A stretch of 64,000 bases of DNA from Melioribacter sp051488665. Its GTDB lineage: Bacteria > Bacteroidota > Ignavibacteria > Ignavibacteriales > Melioribacteraceae. Shown piece by piece: positions 33,636 to 42,440 of the stretch (its first letter is position 1; each line of letters begins with the position of its first letter). The notes under the pieces were generated by a model. It was not told the origin of the DNA and ran no database searches. It saw nothing but the letters and a program-made list of their open reading frames with translations. The translations under genes and the position numbers were made by a program. The DNA is taken from the NCBI RefSeq assembly GCF_051488665.1, contig NZ_JBPSEG010000002.1, positions 310,001 through 374,000 on the forward strand, given 5' to 3'.

Positions 33636-34973
33636 TTAAAATCTTCTGCCTCTTATTTTACCTGATTTCATGAATCCGTCGTAATGGCGCATCAAAAGGT
33701 GCGACTCGATTTGTTGAAGAGTGTCGAGCGCAACTCCAACGATAATCAATAAACTTGTTCCGCCAAAGAAAGAAGCAAAACTACCAGATACGCCGAACTT
33801 AGCCACAAACGCAGGCAATATAGCCACGATTGCAAGGAAGATTGAACCGGGCAATGTAATCTTTGTCAAAATGTTATCGATAAATTCCGCAGTCTGTTTA
33901 CCCGGACGAATACCCGGTATAAAGCCGCCTTGTTTTTTCATGTTTTCTGCCACTTCCTGCGGATTAAATGCAATTGCCGTGTAGAAGTAGGTAAAAAATA
34001 CGATCATCAAAGCATATATAAAAGAATACGTAAACGACTGATAATTAAAATATCCGGCAATCGAAGCTATAAATTCATTATTAGGGAAAAATGAGAACAA
34101 AGTGCTCGGAATAAACATAATCGACTGAGCGAAAATAATCGGCATCACACCCGCAGTGTTCACTCTCAAAGGAATATATTGAGTAACTCCGCCGTAAACT
34201 TTTCTTCCGACAACACGTTTTGCATATTGCACCGGAATTCTTCTTGTTCCCTGAGTCACAAGTATTACGCCGGCAATAACCAATAACATGAACGCAATTA
34301 TTACGATTTCAATTACGAGGTTACGCTGCCCGGCAGCCAACAATCTGTATTCATCGAGAACAGCAAACGGAAATCTATCGATGATTCCTATAAATATGAT
34401 AAGAGAGATACCGTTGCCAATGCCTTTGTCCGTAATTTGTTCACCGAGCCACATAATAAATACTGTGCCTGCAACAAGAAAAACTATTGTAGAAAACGTC
34501 CATCCGATGCCTCTTATTTCTTCGGGCACAACAGGCGAACCGTTAAAATTCATATTAAGAAGATGAATAGTAACTCCCCACGCCTGGAAAGCGGAAATTA
34601 TTACGGTGCCGTAACGCGTCCATTGCGTAATTTTCTTTCTGCCTTCTTCTCCTTCGCGCTGTAGCTTTTGAATATAAGGAACAACCGCTCCCGCAAGCTG
34701 GAGAATAATCGAAGCTGAAATATAGGGCATTATACCCAGAGCGAAAAGGGCTGCGTTTCTGAATGCTCCGCCGACAAATAAATCATAAAGACCGAAAAGA
34801 TTGTCGGAAGTGGAGTTCGACATAGCCGAGCTGAGCAAATGCGAGTCGATGCCCGGCAGCGTTACGTGAGCTCCTATTCTTACAATCACAAGCAGGGCTA
34901 AAGTATAAAGGATTCTTTGCCTCAGCTCGTGAATCTTAAATATGTTCCGGAATGTTTCTTGAAAAGTTGCCAT
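33636..34973 (-). CDS. secY: protein translocase subunit SecY
   Basis: 445 residues with ten hydrophobic segments. The plug and pore-ring region has FVGGAFRNAALFALGIMPYISASI, and the cytoplasmic loop 5 region has QYAKRVVGRKVYGG. It forms the SecYEG channel with SecE (also encoded in this window). Its ATG shares a base with the rplO stop (TAATG), the coupling common in spc operons. Confidence 0.97.
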   Translation of the reverse strand: MATFQETFRNIFKIHELRQRILYTLALLVIVRIGAHVTLPGIDSHLLSSAMSNSTSDNLFGLYDLFVGGAFRNAALFALGIMPYISASIILQLAGAVVPYIQKLQREGEEGRKKITQWTRYGTVIISAFQAWGVTIHLLNMNFNGSPVVPEEIRGIGWTFSTIVFLVAGTVFIMWLGEQITDKGIGNGISLIIFIGIIDRFPFAVLDEYRLLAAGQRNLVIEIVIIAFMLLVIAGVILVTQGTRRIPVQYAKRVVGRKVYGGVTQYIPLRVNTAGVMPIIFAQSIMFIPSTLFSFFPNNEFIASIAGYFNYQSFTYSFIYALMIVFFTYFYTAIAFNPQEVAENMKKQGGFIPGIRPGKQTAEFIDNILTKITLPGSIFLAIVAILPAFVAKFGVSGSFASFFGGTSLLIIVGVALDTLQQIESHLLMRHYDGFMKSGKIRGRRF

Positions 34974-35437
34974 TAAGCTTTAATCTCTTTTATGGTTCCA
35001 CCGACTGATTCAATTTTTTGTTTAGCCGAAGCGCTGAAAGCATGCGCTTCAATATTAATTTTCGATTTAATTTCTCCGCTGCCGAGTATTTTATAAGGAG
35101 CGGCGGCTTTCGAAATCAAACCGTTTTGATATAAAACAGCTGGAGTAATTACATCTTCGGTTATCTTTTTATCGTCGACTAACTTTTGAATACGGTCGAG
35201 ATTAATAACCTGATAGGTCACTTTAAAAGGACTTTTGAAACCGCGTTTGGGCACTCTGCGCTGCAAAGGCATCTGACCGCCTTCAAACCATACTTTGTAC
35301 TTCGCGCCCGACCTCGAGCGTTGTCCGTTCATACCGCGCGTAGCAGTGCCGCCGTGTCCGCTTCCTTCGCCTCTGCCGATTCTTTTTTCTCTCTTGTTGG
35401 AACCTTTTGCAGGTTTTAAATTACTTAGAATATCCAT
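34973..35437 (-). CDS. rplO: 50S ribosomal protein L15
   Basis: 154 residues. The Gly/Arg-rich N-terminus (RIGRGEGSGHGGTATRGMNGQ) threads into 23S rRNA and the globular C-terminus (DVITPAVLYQNGLI) is normal. Follows rpmD by 11 nt and overlaps secY by one base. Confidence 0.97.
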   Translation of the reverse strand: MDILSNLKPAKGSNKREKRIGRGEGSGHGGTATRGMNGQRSRSGAKYKVWFEGGQMPLQRRVPKRGFKSPFKVTYQVINLDRIQKLVDDKKITEDVITPAVLYQNGLISKAAAPYKILGSGEIKSKINIEAHAFSASAKQKIESVGGTIKEIKA

Positions 35438-35448
35438 GTATCACCCTG

Positions 35449-35637
35449 TTAATCTTCTATTTCTTCTACTTTTACTAAATGAGATACTTTTCTAACCATT
35501 CCTCTTATCTGAGGAGTATCGTTATGAACAACCTGATAATTCGGTCTTCCCAAACCGAGAGCCTGGATAGTAAGCTTTTGCGGTTTCGGACGATCGATAA
35601 TGCTGTGTGTTTGCGTAATTTTTAATTTCTTAGCCAT
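35449..35637 (-). CDS. rpmD: 50S ribosomal protein L30
   Basis: 62 residues from the ATG at 35637 (MAKKLKITQTHS), which has GAGG upstream. An upstream in-frame start would overlap rpsE and adds a non-family MQSEVE. The L30 core, ALGLGRPNYQVVHNDTPQIRGM, is present. Lies 7 nt after rpsE. Confidence 0.94.
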   Translation of the reverse strand: MAKKLKITQTHSIIDRPKPQKLTIQALGLGRPNYQVVHNDTPQIRGMVRKVSHLVKVEEIED

Positions 35638-35644
35638 TTCTACC

Positions 35645-36160
35645 TCACTCTGCACTGAATAACTCGTTAAGTTTCATACCTCTTTTGTAAGCTACGGAGC
35701 GCGCGTCCCATAAATTGAGCAAAGCAGCCAAAGTAGCTTTAACCTGATTATGCGGATTCGACGAACCGAGCGATTTAGTCAAAACGTCCTGAACGCCTGC
35801 AGCTTCGAGAACCGCTCTAACGCCTCCGCCTGCTATCAAGCCTGTTCCCGGCGAAGCGGGTTTTATGAGAACTTCGCCTGCTCCGAATTTGCCAATAATT
35901 TCGTGAGGCACCGTTCCTTTAATAACAGGCACTTTATATACGTTTTTCTTGGCATCGTCTATGCCTTTGGAAATAGCATCGGTAACTTCATTAGCTTTGC
36001 CCAGGCCAACTCCTACGTGACCGTTACCGTCGCCTACAACAACAATTGCATTAAAGCTAAAGCGACGTCCGCCTTTAACGACCTTGGCAACCCTGTTAAT
36101 ATGAACTATTTTTTCCTTTAAGTTTTCCAGTCCGCTAACTTTTTTCGATTTGAAGTTCAA
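35645..36160 (-). CDS. rpsE: 30S ribosomal protein S5
   Basis: 171 residues. The double-stranded-RNA-binding N-domain has HINRVAKVVKGGRRFSFNA and the C-domain has the ITDAISKGIDDAKKN-like helix and the GTGLIAGGGVRAVLEAAG loop. S5 affects decoding accuracy. The gene follows a tRNA-Gln gene by 32 nt, a break in the usual rplR-rpsE contact. Confidence 0.97.
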   Translation of the reverse strand: MNFKSKKVSGLENLKEKIVHINRVAKVVKGGRRFSFNAIVVVGDGNGHVGVGLGKANEVTDAISKGIDDAKKNVYKVPVIKGTVPHEIIGKFGAGEVLIKPASPGTGLIAGGGVRAVLEAAGVQDVLTKSLGSSNPHNQVKATLAALLNLWDARSVAYKRGMKLNELFSAE

Positions 36161-36192
36161 TTTTCACTCCTTTTGAATTACCTTATTTATAG

Positions 36193-36263
36193 CTGCCGGA
36201 GGAGGATTCGAACCTCCACATACGGCTCCAAAGGCCGCTGTCCTACCATTAGACGATCCGGCA
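36193..36263 (-). tRNA. tRNA-Gln (UUG)
   Basis: Acceptor arms TGCCGGA/TCCGGCA, D-arm, an anticodon stem-loop with loop CTTTGGA (anticodon TTG) and T-loop TTCGAAT with a GGAGG/CCTCC stem. Discriminator G; CCA is not encoded (CTA follows). It lies between rplR (6 nt) and rpsE (32 nt) in the same direction, so it must be excised from the ribosomal-protein mRNA by RNase P and a 3' nuclease. Confidence 0.95.
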
Positions 36264-36269
36264 ATCCCT

Positions 36270-36635
36270 TTAGAATTTCAATCCGCCTTCGCGAGCGCCT
36301 TCCGCAACCGCTTTTACTTTTCCGTGATAGGGATAGCCGTTTCGGTCAAATACCGCTGCAGTAATCCCCTTCTCGGTTGCAATCTTAGCAAGTAACTTTC
36401 CTACAATTCTTCCTTTTTCAACCTTTCCTTTAACTCCTTTCAATTCCTCGGCAATTTCCTTCGAAAGCGTTGATGCTGCAGCTAATGTTGTGCCTGTAGT
36501 GTCGTCGATTAATTGAGCATAAATGTGATTAAGGCTCTTGAATACGCTCAAACGAGGACGCTCAGGAGTTCCATGTATTTTCTTTCTGATTCTTACTCGT
36601 TTTCTTAATCTTCTTGTAGTGTCTTTTAAGAACAT
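36270..36635 (-). CDS. rplR: 50S ribosomal protein L18
   Basis: 121 residues. The Arg-rich N-terminus (RRLRKRVRIRKKIHGTPERP) and the core SLNHIYAQLIDD-like strand are present, and it ends GAREGGLKF as expected. It carries 5S rRNA together with L5. The stop is 6 nt from the tRNA-Gln 5' end. 17 nt after rplF. Confidence 0.97.
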   Translation of the reverse strand: MFLKDTTRRLRKRVRIRKKIHGTPERPRLSVFKSLNHIYAQLIDDTTGTTLAAASTLSKEIAEELKGVKGKVEKGRIVGKLLAKIATEKGITAAVFDRNGYPYHGKVKAVAEGAREGGLKF

Positions 36636-36652
36636 TTTTCACAATCTCCTAA

Positions 36653-37189
36653 TTATTTGCCGGCTGTTTTGCCCGCTTTTCTAATAATAACTTCGTTTGA
36701 ATATTTAATGCCTTTGCCTTTGTACGGTTCGGGTTTTCTGAAAGACCTTATCTTGGCTGCTACCAATCCGACAAGTTCTTTATCGCTTCCCGAAATTTTC
36801 AGTTGGTTTGGAGTTACGACTTCAACTTTAATTCCTTCGGGAGGAATAAAAAAGATCGGATGCGAATAGCCGATAGTCAACAAGATACCGTTGCCTTTTG
36901 CCTCGGCGCGATAACCCACTCCAACGATATCGAGCGTTTTGGAAAAACCTTCCGTAACTCCTACCACCATATTATTTATCAACGATCTGGTAAGACCGTG
37001 AAGAGCTCTGTTTTGTTTCTCGTCGTTAGGTCGAGTAACCAATATTTCTTCTTTTGTAATTTCGACATTAATATTCGGATGAATCTCCATCTGGAGTTCG
37101 CCGAGTTTGCCTTTAACTTTTAACAGATTACCGTCTTTTGTAACGGTAACGTCTTTAATTGGAATCGGTTTTTTGCCTATTCGTGACAC
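36653..37189 (-). CDS. rplF: 50S ribosomal protein L6
   Basis: 178 residues from the GTG at 37189 (protein begins MSRIGKKPIPI), with GAGAGG upstream. A TTG five codons earlier is possible but would sit on that ribosome binding site. The signature PEPYKGKGIKY near the C-terminus is intact. It lies near the sarcin-ricin loop. Follows rpsH by 18 nt. Confidence 0.95.
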   Translation of the reverse strand: MSRIGKKPIPIKDVTVTKDGNLLKVKGKLGELQMEIHPNINVEITKEEILVTRPNDEKQNRALHGLTRSLINNMVVGVTEGFSKTLDIVGVGYRAEAKGNGILLTIGYSHPIFFIPPEGIKVEVVTPNQLKISGSDKELVGLVAAKIRSFRKPEPYKGKGIKYSNEVIIRKAGKTAGK

Positions 37190-37207
37190 TTTTAGACCTC
37201 TCAATTA

Positions 37208-37603
37208 TTACCAAACTTGGCAGATTACTTCTCCGCCCACTGATTCTTTACGTGCTTGTTTGTCCGTCATTAAACCTTTTGACGTCGATATAATCGATAT
37301 TCCCAATCCGTTTAGGACTTTCGGGAGTTCGTCTTTGCCTGCATAGATACGAAGACCCGGTTTGCTGACTTTCTTTAAGCCGGTTATTGAAGGAATTCCA
37401 TTAACATACTGAAGATGAATTCTTAATATGTTCTGCTTGTTATCTTCGATCACATTATAATCTTTAATGTACTTATTAGCTTTTAAGATTTCAGCCAGTC
37501 CTTCTTTCATTTTCGAGGAAGGAATATCAACGTATTTTTTTCTGGCTTTAATTGCATTACGTATTCTTGTTAAAAAATCTGCAATCGGGTCGGTTGTCAA
37601 CAT
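37208..37603 (-). CDS. rpsH: 30S ribosomal protein S8
   Basis: 131 residues. It begins MLTTDPIADFLTRIRNA and ends with the signature STSKGLMTDKQARKE and GGEVICQVW. S8 binds the central domain of 16S rRNA and regulates the spc operon in E. coli; whether that holds here is unknown. 18 nt after rpsN. Confidence 0.97.
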   Translation of the reverse strand: MLTTDPIADFLTRIRNAIKARKKYVDIPSSKMKEGLAEILKANKYIKDYNVIEDNKQNILRIHLQYVNGIPSITGLKKVSKPGLRIYAGKDELPKVLNGLGISIISTSKGLMTDKQARKESVGGEVICQVW

Positions 37604-37621
37604 TACTTTATTCTCCTTCTA

Positions 37622-37891
37622 TTACCAACTTGATTTCTTTAGACCGGGAATTTCGCCTCTTAGAGCCATTTCTCTGAGAACGAGACGTGAAATTCCGAAT
37701 TTTCTGTAATAACCTCTGGGACGACCGCTAATCAAACAGCGATTGTGCGCTCTTGTAGGAGCCGAATTACGGGGCAGTAATTGCAAAGCCTCGTAATCTC
37801 CTTTTTCTTTTAATTCTTTTCTTTTTTGAGCGTATTTTTCTCTTAATTTCGCTCTTTTAATTTCGCGAGCCAATAAGCTTTTTCTTGCCAT
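37622..37891 (-). CDS. rpsN: 30S ribosomal protein S14 (zinc-free form)
   Basis: 89 residues, the long form without the CxxC zinc knuckles. The C-terminal signature is RCLISGRPRGYYRKFGISRL. This is the form that does not depend on zinc, in contrast to the zinc forms of S4 and L36 in the same operon. 9 nt after rplE. Confidence 0.96.
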   Translation of the reverse strand: MARKSLLAREIKRAKLREKYAQKRKELKEKGDYEALQLLPRNSAPTRAHNRCLISGRPRGYYRKFGISRLVLREMALRGEIPGLKKSSW

Positions 37892-37900
37892 GATATCCCT

Positions 37901-38545
37901 TTAATTATTTTCTTTTTTTCTGAACGGCATTCCGAATGCGCTTAGCAGTTCGTACGCTTCTTTATCTGTTTTGGCAGTCGTAACAAACGTAATATCCATA
38001 CCCAAAACTCTGTTCACTTTGTCGATATTAATTTCGGGAAAGATAATTTGTTCTTTAATCCCGAGAGTATAATTGCCTCTGCCGTCAAAGGATTTATCGG
38101 AAATGCCTCTGAAGTCCCTTACACGGGGAAGAGCAATCGTAATCAATCTGTCGAGGAATTCGTACATCATTTCTCTGCGCAAAGTAACCTTAGCGCCGAT
38201 TTTCATTCCTTCTCTGAGCTTGAAATTCGAAATCGACTTTTTGGCGGTTCTTATCGAAGCTTTTTGACCGGTAATAGTTTCCAGGTCTTTAACCGCTTCG
38301 TCGAGAATTTTGGGATCCTGAACAGCCTGACCGACGCCCATATTAACGACGATCTTTGCCAGGCGCGGAACCTGCATAAAATTCTTATATCCGAACTGCT
38401 CCATCAATTTCGGGGCAATTTCCTTATTATATTTTTCTTTCAAACGGGCCGGAATTTTTTCTTCGATTACCGTTTCTTTTTCGGCGCCGGCTTTTGCAGT
38501 TTTTTTAACTGCTTTTTCCTGTTTTTCTGTTTTTTGTTTTGCCAT
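37901..38545 (-). CDS. rplE: 50S ribosomal protein L5 with N-terminal extension
   Basis: 214 residues from the ATG at 38545. A lysine/alanine-rich extension of about 33 residues precedes the normal L5 start (RLKEKYNKEIAPKLMEQFGY). The core MQVPRLAKIVVNMGVG and FPEINIDKV are intact. L5 contacts 5S rRNA and the P-site tRNA. 42 nt separate it from rplX, one of the wider gaps in the operon. Confidence 0.95.
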   Translation of the reverse strand: MAKQKTEKQEKAVKKTAKAGAEKETVIEEKIPARLKEKYNKEIAPKLMEQFGYKNFMQVPRLAKIVVNMGVGQAVQDPKILDEAVKDLETITGQKASIRTAKKSISNFKLREGMKIGAKVTLRREMMYEFLDRLITIALPRVRDFRGISDKSFDGRGNYTLGIKEQIIFPEINIDKVNRVLGMDITFVTTAKTDKEAYELLSAFGMPFRKKENN

Positions 38546-38587
38546 CTTAAATATCAATCCTTTTTGACGTTTGACTTATCGAGATAA

Positions 38588-38914
38588 TTATCCGAGCATT
38601 TCGCCGCTTTTTTTGCTAATTCTAACGCTTTTTTTCTTGCCTGTTTTTTCGTCTATTATAATCTTTGCTCCGATACGCGCCGGTTCGTTTGTTTTAGGGT
38701 CGAGAATCATAACATTAGAAGCGTCAATCGGAGCTTCTTTTTCAATAATTCCTCCCTGAGGATTTTTTTGAGAAGGCTTTGTATGACGTTTGCGGAGATT
38801 AACGCCTTCTACAATGACCCGATTCTCAGCGGGAAAAACTTTCAAAATTTTACCGGTTTTTCCTTTATAGTTACCGGCTATTACGATTACATTGTCATTT
38901 TTTTTAAGTTTCAT
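38588..38914 (-). CDS. rplX: 50S ribosomal protein L24
   Basis: 108 residues. The KOW motif is at the start (DNVIVIAGNYKGKTGKILKV), followed by the family stretch VEGVNLRKRHTKPSQ. It is an early assembly protein of the large subunit. 13 nt after rplN. Confidence 0.97.
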   Translation of the reverse strand: MKLKKNDNVIVIAGNYKGKTGKILKVFPAENRVIVEGVNLRKRHTKPSQKNPQGGIIEKEAPIDASNVMILDPKTNEPARIGAKIIIDEKTGKKKSVRISKKSGEMLG

Positions 38915-38927
38915 AGTATCTATCCTC

Positions 38928-39296
38928 TTAAAGAACCTCTGGAGCCAGAGAAATAATTTTCATAAATTTTTTGTCTCTTAATTCTCTTGCAACCGGACCG
39001 AAGATACGAGTACCTCTCGGTTCGCCTTGATTGTTGAGCAATACCGCGGCGTTTTCGTCGAATCTGATATAAGACCCGTCTTTTCTGCGCACTTCTTTTT
39101 TAGTGCGCACAACCACGGCACGCGACACGTCGCCTTTTTTAACGGCGCCGCCCGGAATGGCTGCTTTAACGCTGACAACAATAATATCGCCTACGCTGGC
39201 ATAGCGTCTGCCGCTGCCACCCAATACACGGATACATCGGATTTTTTTAGCTCCCGAGTTATCCGCAACGACTAAATTTGTTTCTTCTTGTATCAT
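38928..39296 (-). CDS. rplN: 50S ribosomal protein L14
   Basis: 122 residues, canonical length. It starts MIQEETNLVVADNSGAKKI and ends with the signature block VFGPVARELRD-like (IFGPVARELRDKKFMKI). It lies at the subunit interface. 31 nt after rpsQ. Confidence 0.97.
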   Translation of the reverse strand: MIQEETNLVVADNSGAKKIRCIRVLGGSGRRYASVGDIIVVSVKAAIPGGAVKKGDVSRAVVVRTKKEVRRKDGSYIRFDENAAVLLNNQGEPRGTRIFGPVARELRDKKFMKIISLAPEVL

Positions 39297-39327
39297 AATT
39301 TCCAGATCTCCGTCGAGCTTTTTCTAT

Positions 39328-39585
39328 TTACTTAGCTTTTTCGATAATTTCTACTAAACGCCATGTTTTTCTTTTACTGAGCGGGCGTGTCTCCATTATT
39401 TTTACTTTGTCTCCCATGCCGCACTCATTTTTTTCGTCATGAGCCATCAGCTTGGTAGTTTTTTTGAAGTACTTTTTGTAAATCGGATGCGCCACGCGTC
39501 TTTCTATCGCAACAATAATGCTTTTGTCCATCTTAGTGCTGATTACGGTTCCGATCCTAACTTTTCTGTTGTTTCTTGTCTGCAT
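39328..39585 (-). CDS. rpsQ: 30S ribosomal protein S17
   Basis: 85 residues, OB fold. Near the start RKVRIGTVISTKMDKSIIVA and near the end GDKVKIMETRPLSKRKTWRL carry the S17 signature. Binds the 5' domain of 16S rRNA. 17 nt after rpmC. Confidence 0.97.
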   Translation of the reverse strand: MQTRNNRKVRIGTVISTKMDKSIIVAIERRVAHPIYKKYFKKTTKLMAHDEKNECGMGDKVKIMETRPLSKRKTWRLVEIIEKAK

Positions 39586-39602
39586 GGAAAACTATTTGCT
39601 CC

Positions 39603-39827
39603 TTATTTATTTTCCTTTTGTTCATTCTGTTTTGCTTCCTGAAGCTGGCGTTCTTTGAGAACCGTCTTCATTTTTGCAATGTCTTTACGAGTAGCTCTGA
39701 GCAGCGCGGTATTTGTCAAATTTTTCAATTCGTGCTGAAATCTCAGATCAATTAAATTTTTCTGTTCTTCCAGAATTCTTCTCTGAATTTCTTCTGTTGA
39801 CATTTCTCTGATTTGATAAATTTTCAT
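39603..39827 (-). CDS. rpmC: 50S ribosomal protein L29
   Basis: 74 residues in two helices: MKIYQIREMSTEEIQRRI then LRFQHELKNLTNTALLRATR and a Gln/Lys-rich tail. L29 sits by the polypeptide exit where SRP and trigger factor dock. 11 nt after rplP. Confidence 0.96.
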   Translation of the reverse strand: MKIYQIREMSTEEIQRRILEEQKNLIDLRFQHELKNLTNTALLRATRKDIAKMKTVLKERQLQEAKQNEQKENK

Positions 39828-39838
39828 TTTATCAACCC

Positions 39839-40258
39839 TTATGATTCTAAATCGATTCTCTGAACAATTTTAGTTTTAATTGGAAGCTTATGAGCCGCCA
39901 GTTGTAAAGCTTCGTAAGCGGTTTCTCTGTCGACGCCGTTAATTTCAAAAAGGATTCTGCCCGGCTTTACTACCGCAACCCAAAATTCCGGAGCGCCTTT
40001 TCCTTTACCCATTCTTGTTTCAAGAGGTTTTTTACTGACGGGTTTATCCGGAAAAATACGAATCCACACTTTACCGTCGCGTTTCATTTTACGAGACAGA
40101 GCGACACGGCAAGCTTCTATCTGACGACTTGTAATCCAAGCCGGTTCTAATGCTTTGAGACCGTAATCACCGAAATTGACCAAATGTCCTCTCGATGCTT
40201 TACCTTTTCTTCTTCCTCTTTGCGATTTACGATATTTAACTCTTTTTGGCATTAACAT
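39839..40258 (-). CDS. rplP: 50S ribosomal protein L16
   Basis: 139 residues. It begins MLMPKRVKYRKSQRGRRKG, the common start; a second ATG two codons later is possible, but the GGAG spacing favours the first. The signature RMGKGKGAPEFWVAVVKPG is present. It contacts the A-site tRNA elbow. 12 nt after rpsC. Confidence 0.96.
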   Translation of the reverse strand: MLMPKRVKYRKSQRGRRKGKASRGHLVNFGDYGLKALEPAWITSRQIEACRVALSRKMKRDGKVWIRIFPDKPVSKKPLETRMGKGKGAPEFWVAVVKPGRILFEINGVDRETAYEALQLAAHKLPIKTKIVQRIDLES

Positions 40259-40270
40259 GGCATTAAACTC

Positions 40271-40912
40271 CTATTCGGATGAACGTTTACCTAAAATTTC
40301 ACCGCGGCAGATCCAAACTTTTACTCCAATAGAGCCGTATATAGTCTGAGCTGTAGCCTGAGCATAGTCGATGTCGGCTCTTATTGTATGGAGCGGAATT
40401 CTACCTTCTTTGTATTGTTCCGTACGAGCCATTTCAGCGCCACCCAATCTGCCCGAGCACATAACTCTGATGCCTTCGGCGCCCATTCTCATAGCCGCAG
40501 TAATCGCTGTTTTCATAGCTCTTCTGAAGGAAATTCTGCCTTCGATTTGTCTTGCAATATTTTCGGCAACCAGATAAGCATCCAATTCGGGTCTTTTTAT
40601 TTCCGAAATTTGGACTTTCACTTCCTTTTGAGTAATTTTTTTCAATTCTTCTTCGAGCTGGGCGATTTCTTTACCGCTTTTACCGATGACAACGCCGGGT
40701 CGCGAAGTATGAATGGTAAGAATAATATTCTTCGATGTCCGATCGATTTTGATGGCAGAAACGCCGGCATTTTGAAGTCTTTTTCTAATATAGAGCCGGA
40801 GTTTGTGATCTTCCATTAATTTCGGGGCGTAACTTTTGTTCTCGAACCAGTTCGATTCCCAGCCTCTTATAATACCAACTCTAAAGCCGATTGGATGTGT
40901 CTTTTGACCCAA
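40271..40912 (-). CDS. rpsC: 30S ribosomal protein S3
   Basis: 213 residues. The KH domain carries the GKSGKEI-type loop (VVIGKSGKEIAQLEEEL), and the C-domain has the signature GRLGGAEMARTEQYKEGRIP. S3 lines the mRNA entry channel. 12 nt after rplV. Confidence 0.97.
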   Translation of the reverse strand: MGQKTHPIGFRVGIIRGWESNWFENKSYAPKLMEDHKLRLYIRKRLQNAGVSAIKIDRTSKNIILTIHTSRPGVVIGKSGKEIAQLEEELKKITQKEVKVQISEIKRPELDAYLVAENIARQIEGRISFRRAMKTAITAAMRMGAEGIRVMCSGRLGGAEMARTEQYKEGRIPLHTIRADIDYAQATAQTIYGSIGVKVWICRGEILGKRSSE

Positions 40913-40924
40913 ATCTTCCTCCGA

Positions 40925-41269
40925 TTACTTTTTTGTTGCAACAACGATTGTTAAATGATTTGATCTTTTTCTTATTCTGTAAGCTCTGCCCATAGGCGCA
41001 GGCATAATTCTTTTCAAAGTCGGACCCTGATTAACATAAGCTTCTTTGACGTAGAGCTCGGAAATGTCATGACTTGCGTTTTCATCTTTATTCATCAAAT
41101 TTGAGACTGCAGAGCGCAATACTTTTTCCGCGTCAACCGATGCATGCTTTGGAGAAAAGTGAAGAATCTCGATTGCTTGATCGACCGACTTTCCTCTGAT
41201 CAAATCGACAACCAGCCTCATTTTGCGTGGCGAGGATCCGATATATTTGTGTGTCGCTTTTGCTTCCAT
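40925..41269 (-). CDS. rplV: 50S ribosomal protein L22
   Basis: 114 residues. It has the start KATHKYIGSSPRKMRLVVDL and the beta-hairpin GPTLKRIMPAPMGRAYRIRK that reaches into the exit tunnel, the region where macrolide resistance changes occur in other bacteria. No insertion in the loop is seen. 28 nt after rpsS. Confidence 0.97.
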   Translation of the reverse strand: MEAKATHKYIGSSPRKMRLVVDLIRGKSVDQAIEILHFSPKHASVDAEKVLRSAVSNLMNKDENASHDISELYVKEAYVNQGPTLKRIMPAPMGRAYRIRKRSNHLTIVVATKK

Positions 41270-41297
41270 TATTCCAAACCTCAGTTACATTCTTGAT

Positions 41298-41585
41298 TTA
41301 CTTTGCTTTAGATGCTTTTTCCGCTTTGGTTCCCGGGTGTCCTCTGAAAATTCTCGTCGGCGCAAATTCACCCAGCTTATGTCCGACCATATTTTCAGAT
41401 ATATAAACCGGAATCATTTTGTTGCCGTTATGAACGGCAATTGTATGTCCGACGAACTCAGGAGATATAGTAGAAGCGCGAGACCATGTTTTAATAATTT
41501 TTTTCTGGTTGGTCTCGTTTAACTGTCTGATTTTCCTGAGCAATTTGACATCGATATAAGGACCTTTTTTGACTGATCTTGGCAT
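41298..41585 (-). CDS. rpsS: 30S ribosomal protein S19
   Basis: 95 residues. It starts MPRSVKKGPYIDVKLLRKI and carries the signature AVHNGNKMIPVYISENMVGH and KLGEFAPTR. It forms a pair with S13 in the head. 8 nt after rplB. Confidence 0.97.
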   Translation of the reverse strand: MPRSVKKGPYIDVKLLRKIRQLNETNQKKIIKTWSRASTISPEFVGHTIAVHNGNKMIPVYISENMVGHKLGEFAPTRIFRGHPGTKAEKASKAK

Positions 41586-41593
41586 AGCTTACT

Positions 41594-42418
41594 CTATTTT
41601 CTTCTCTTTACAATGTATTTATTAGAAGGATTTTTCTTTTTTCTGGTTTTAAGACCTTTTGCTTTTTGACCCCAAGGCGATACCGGATGTCCGCCGCCTG
41701 AAGTTTTGCCTTCGCCGCCGCCCATCGGATGGTCAACGGGATTCATTGCAACGCCTCTTACGTGAGGTCTTCTGCCGAGCCATCTGCTTCTTCCTGCTTT
41801 TCCGAGACTAATGTTTTCGTGGTCGGAATTTCCAACCGTACCGTAGGTTGCCATACATTCCACATTTATCATTCTTACCTCACCAGAAGGCATTTTCAAT
41901 TGAGCAAATTTACCTTCGCGAGCCATTAATTGTAACGATACTCCCGCGGAACGTCCGATTTGACCGCCCTTACCCGGCTTTAATTCAACATTATGCACAA
42001 AACTGCCGAGCGGAATTTCTTTCAACGGAAGAGCGTTGCCAACTTTAATTTCGGCTCCTGTGCCAGACATTACAGTATCGCCAACTTTAAGTCCGTCCGG
42101 AGCGATAATATATCTTTTTTCGCCGTCGGCATAGTGAAGCAACGCAATTCTTGCAGTTCTGTTCGGATCGTATTCAATCGAGAATACCTTAGCAGGAATA
42201 CCATGTTTATCGCGTTTGAAATCGATAACTCTATATTTACGTTTATGACCGCCGCCGCGATGACGAGATGTAACACGTCCCTGATTATTTCTTCCGCCGG
42301 ATTTTTTAATAGGAGCCAGCAACGATTTTTCCGGTTCCGTCTTAGTTATCTCTTCGAAAGAAGAGATACTCATAAATCTCGTTCCGGGTGTAATTGGTTT
42401 TAATTTTCTTATAGCCAT
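41594..42418 (-). CDS. rplB: 50S ribosomal protein L2
   Basis: 274 residues. It has the RNA-binding domain (GRNNQGRVTSRHRGGGHKRK) and the C-terminal signature MGGGEGKTSGGGHPVSPWG, which includes the conserved histidine near the peptidyl-transferase centre. 22 nt after rplW. Confidence 0.97.
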   Translation of the reverse strand: MAIRKLKPITPGTRFMSISSFEEITKTEPEKSLLAPIKKSGGRNNQGRVTSRHRGGGHKRKYRVIDFKRDKHGIPAKVFSIEYDPNRTARIALLHYADGEKRYIIAPDGLKVGDTVMSGTGAEIKVGNALPLKEIPLGSFVHNVELKPGKGGQIGRSAGVSLQLMAREGKFAQLKMPSGEVRMINVECMATYGTVGNSDHENISLGKAGRSRWLGRRPHVRGVAMNPVDHPMGGGEGKTSGGGHPVSPWGQKAKGLKTRKKKNPSNKYIVKRRK

Positions 42419-42440
42419 TTAATTTACTCCGATTCTCAGA

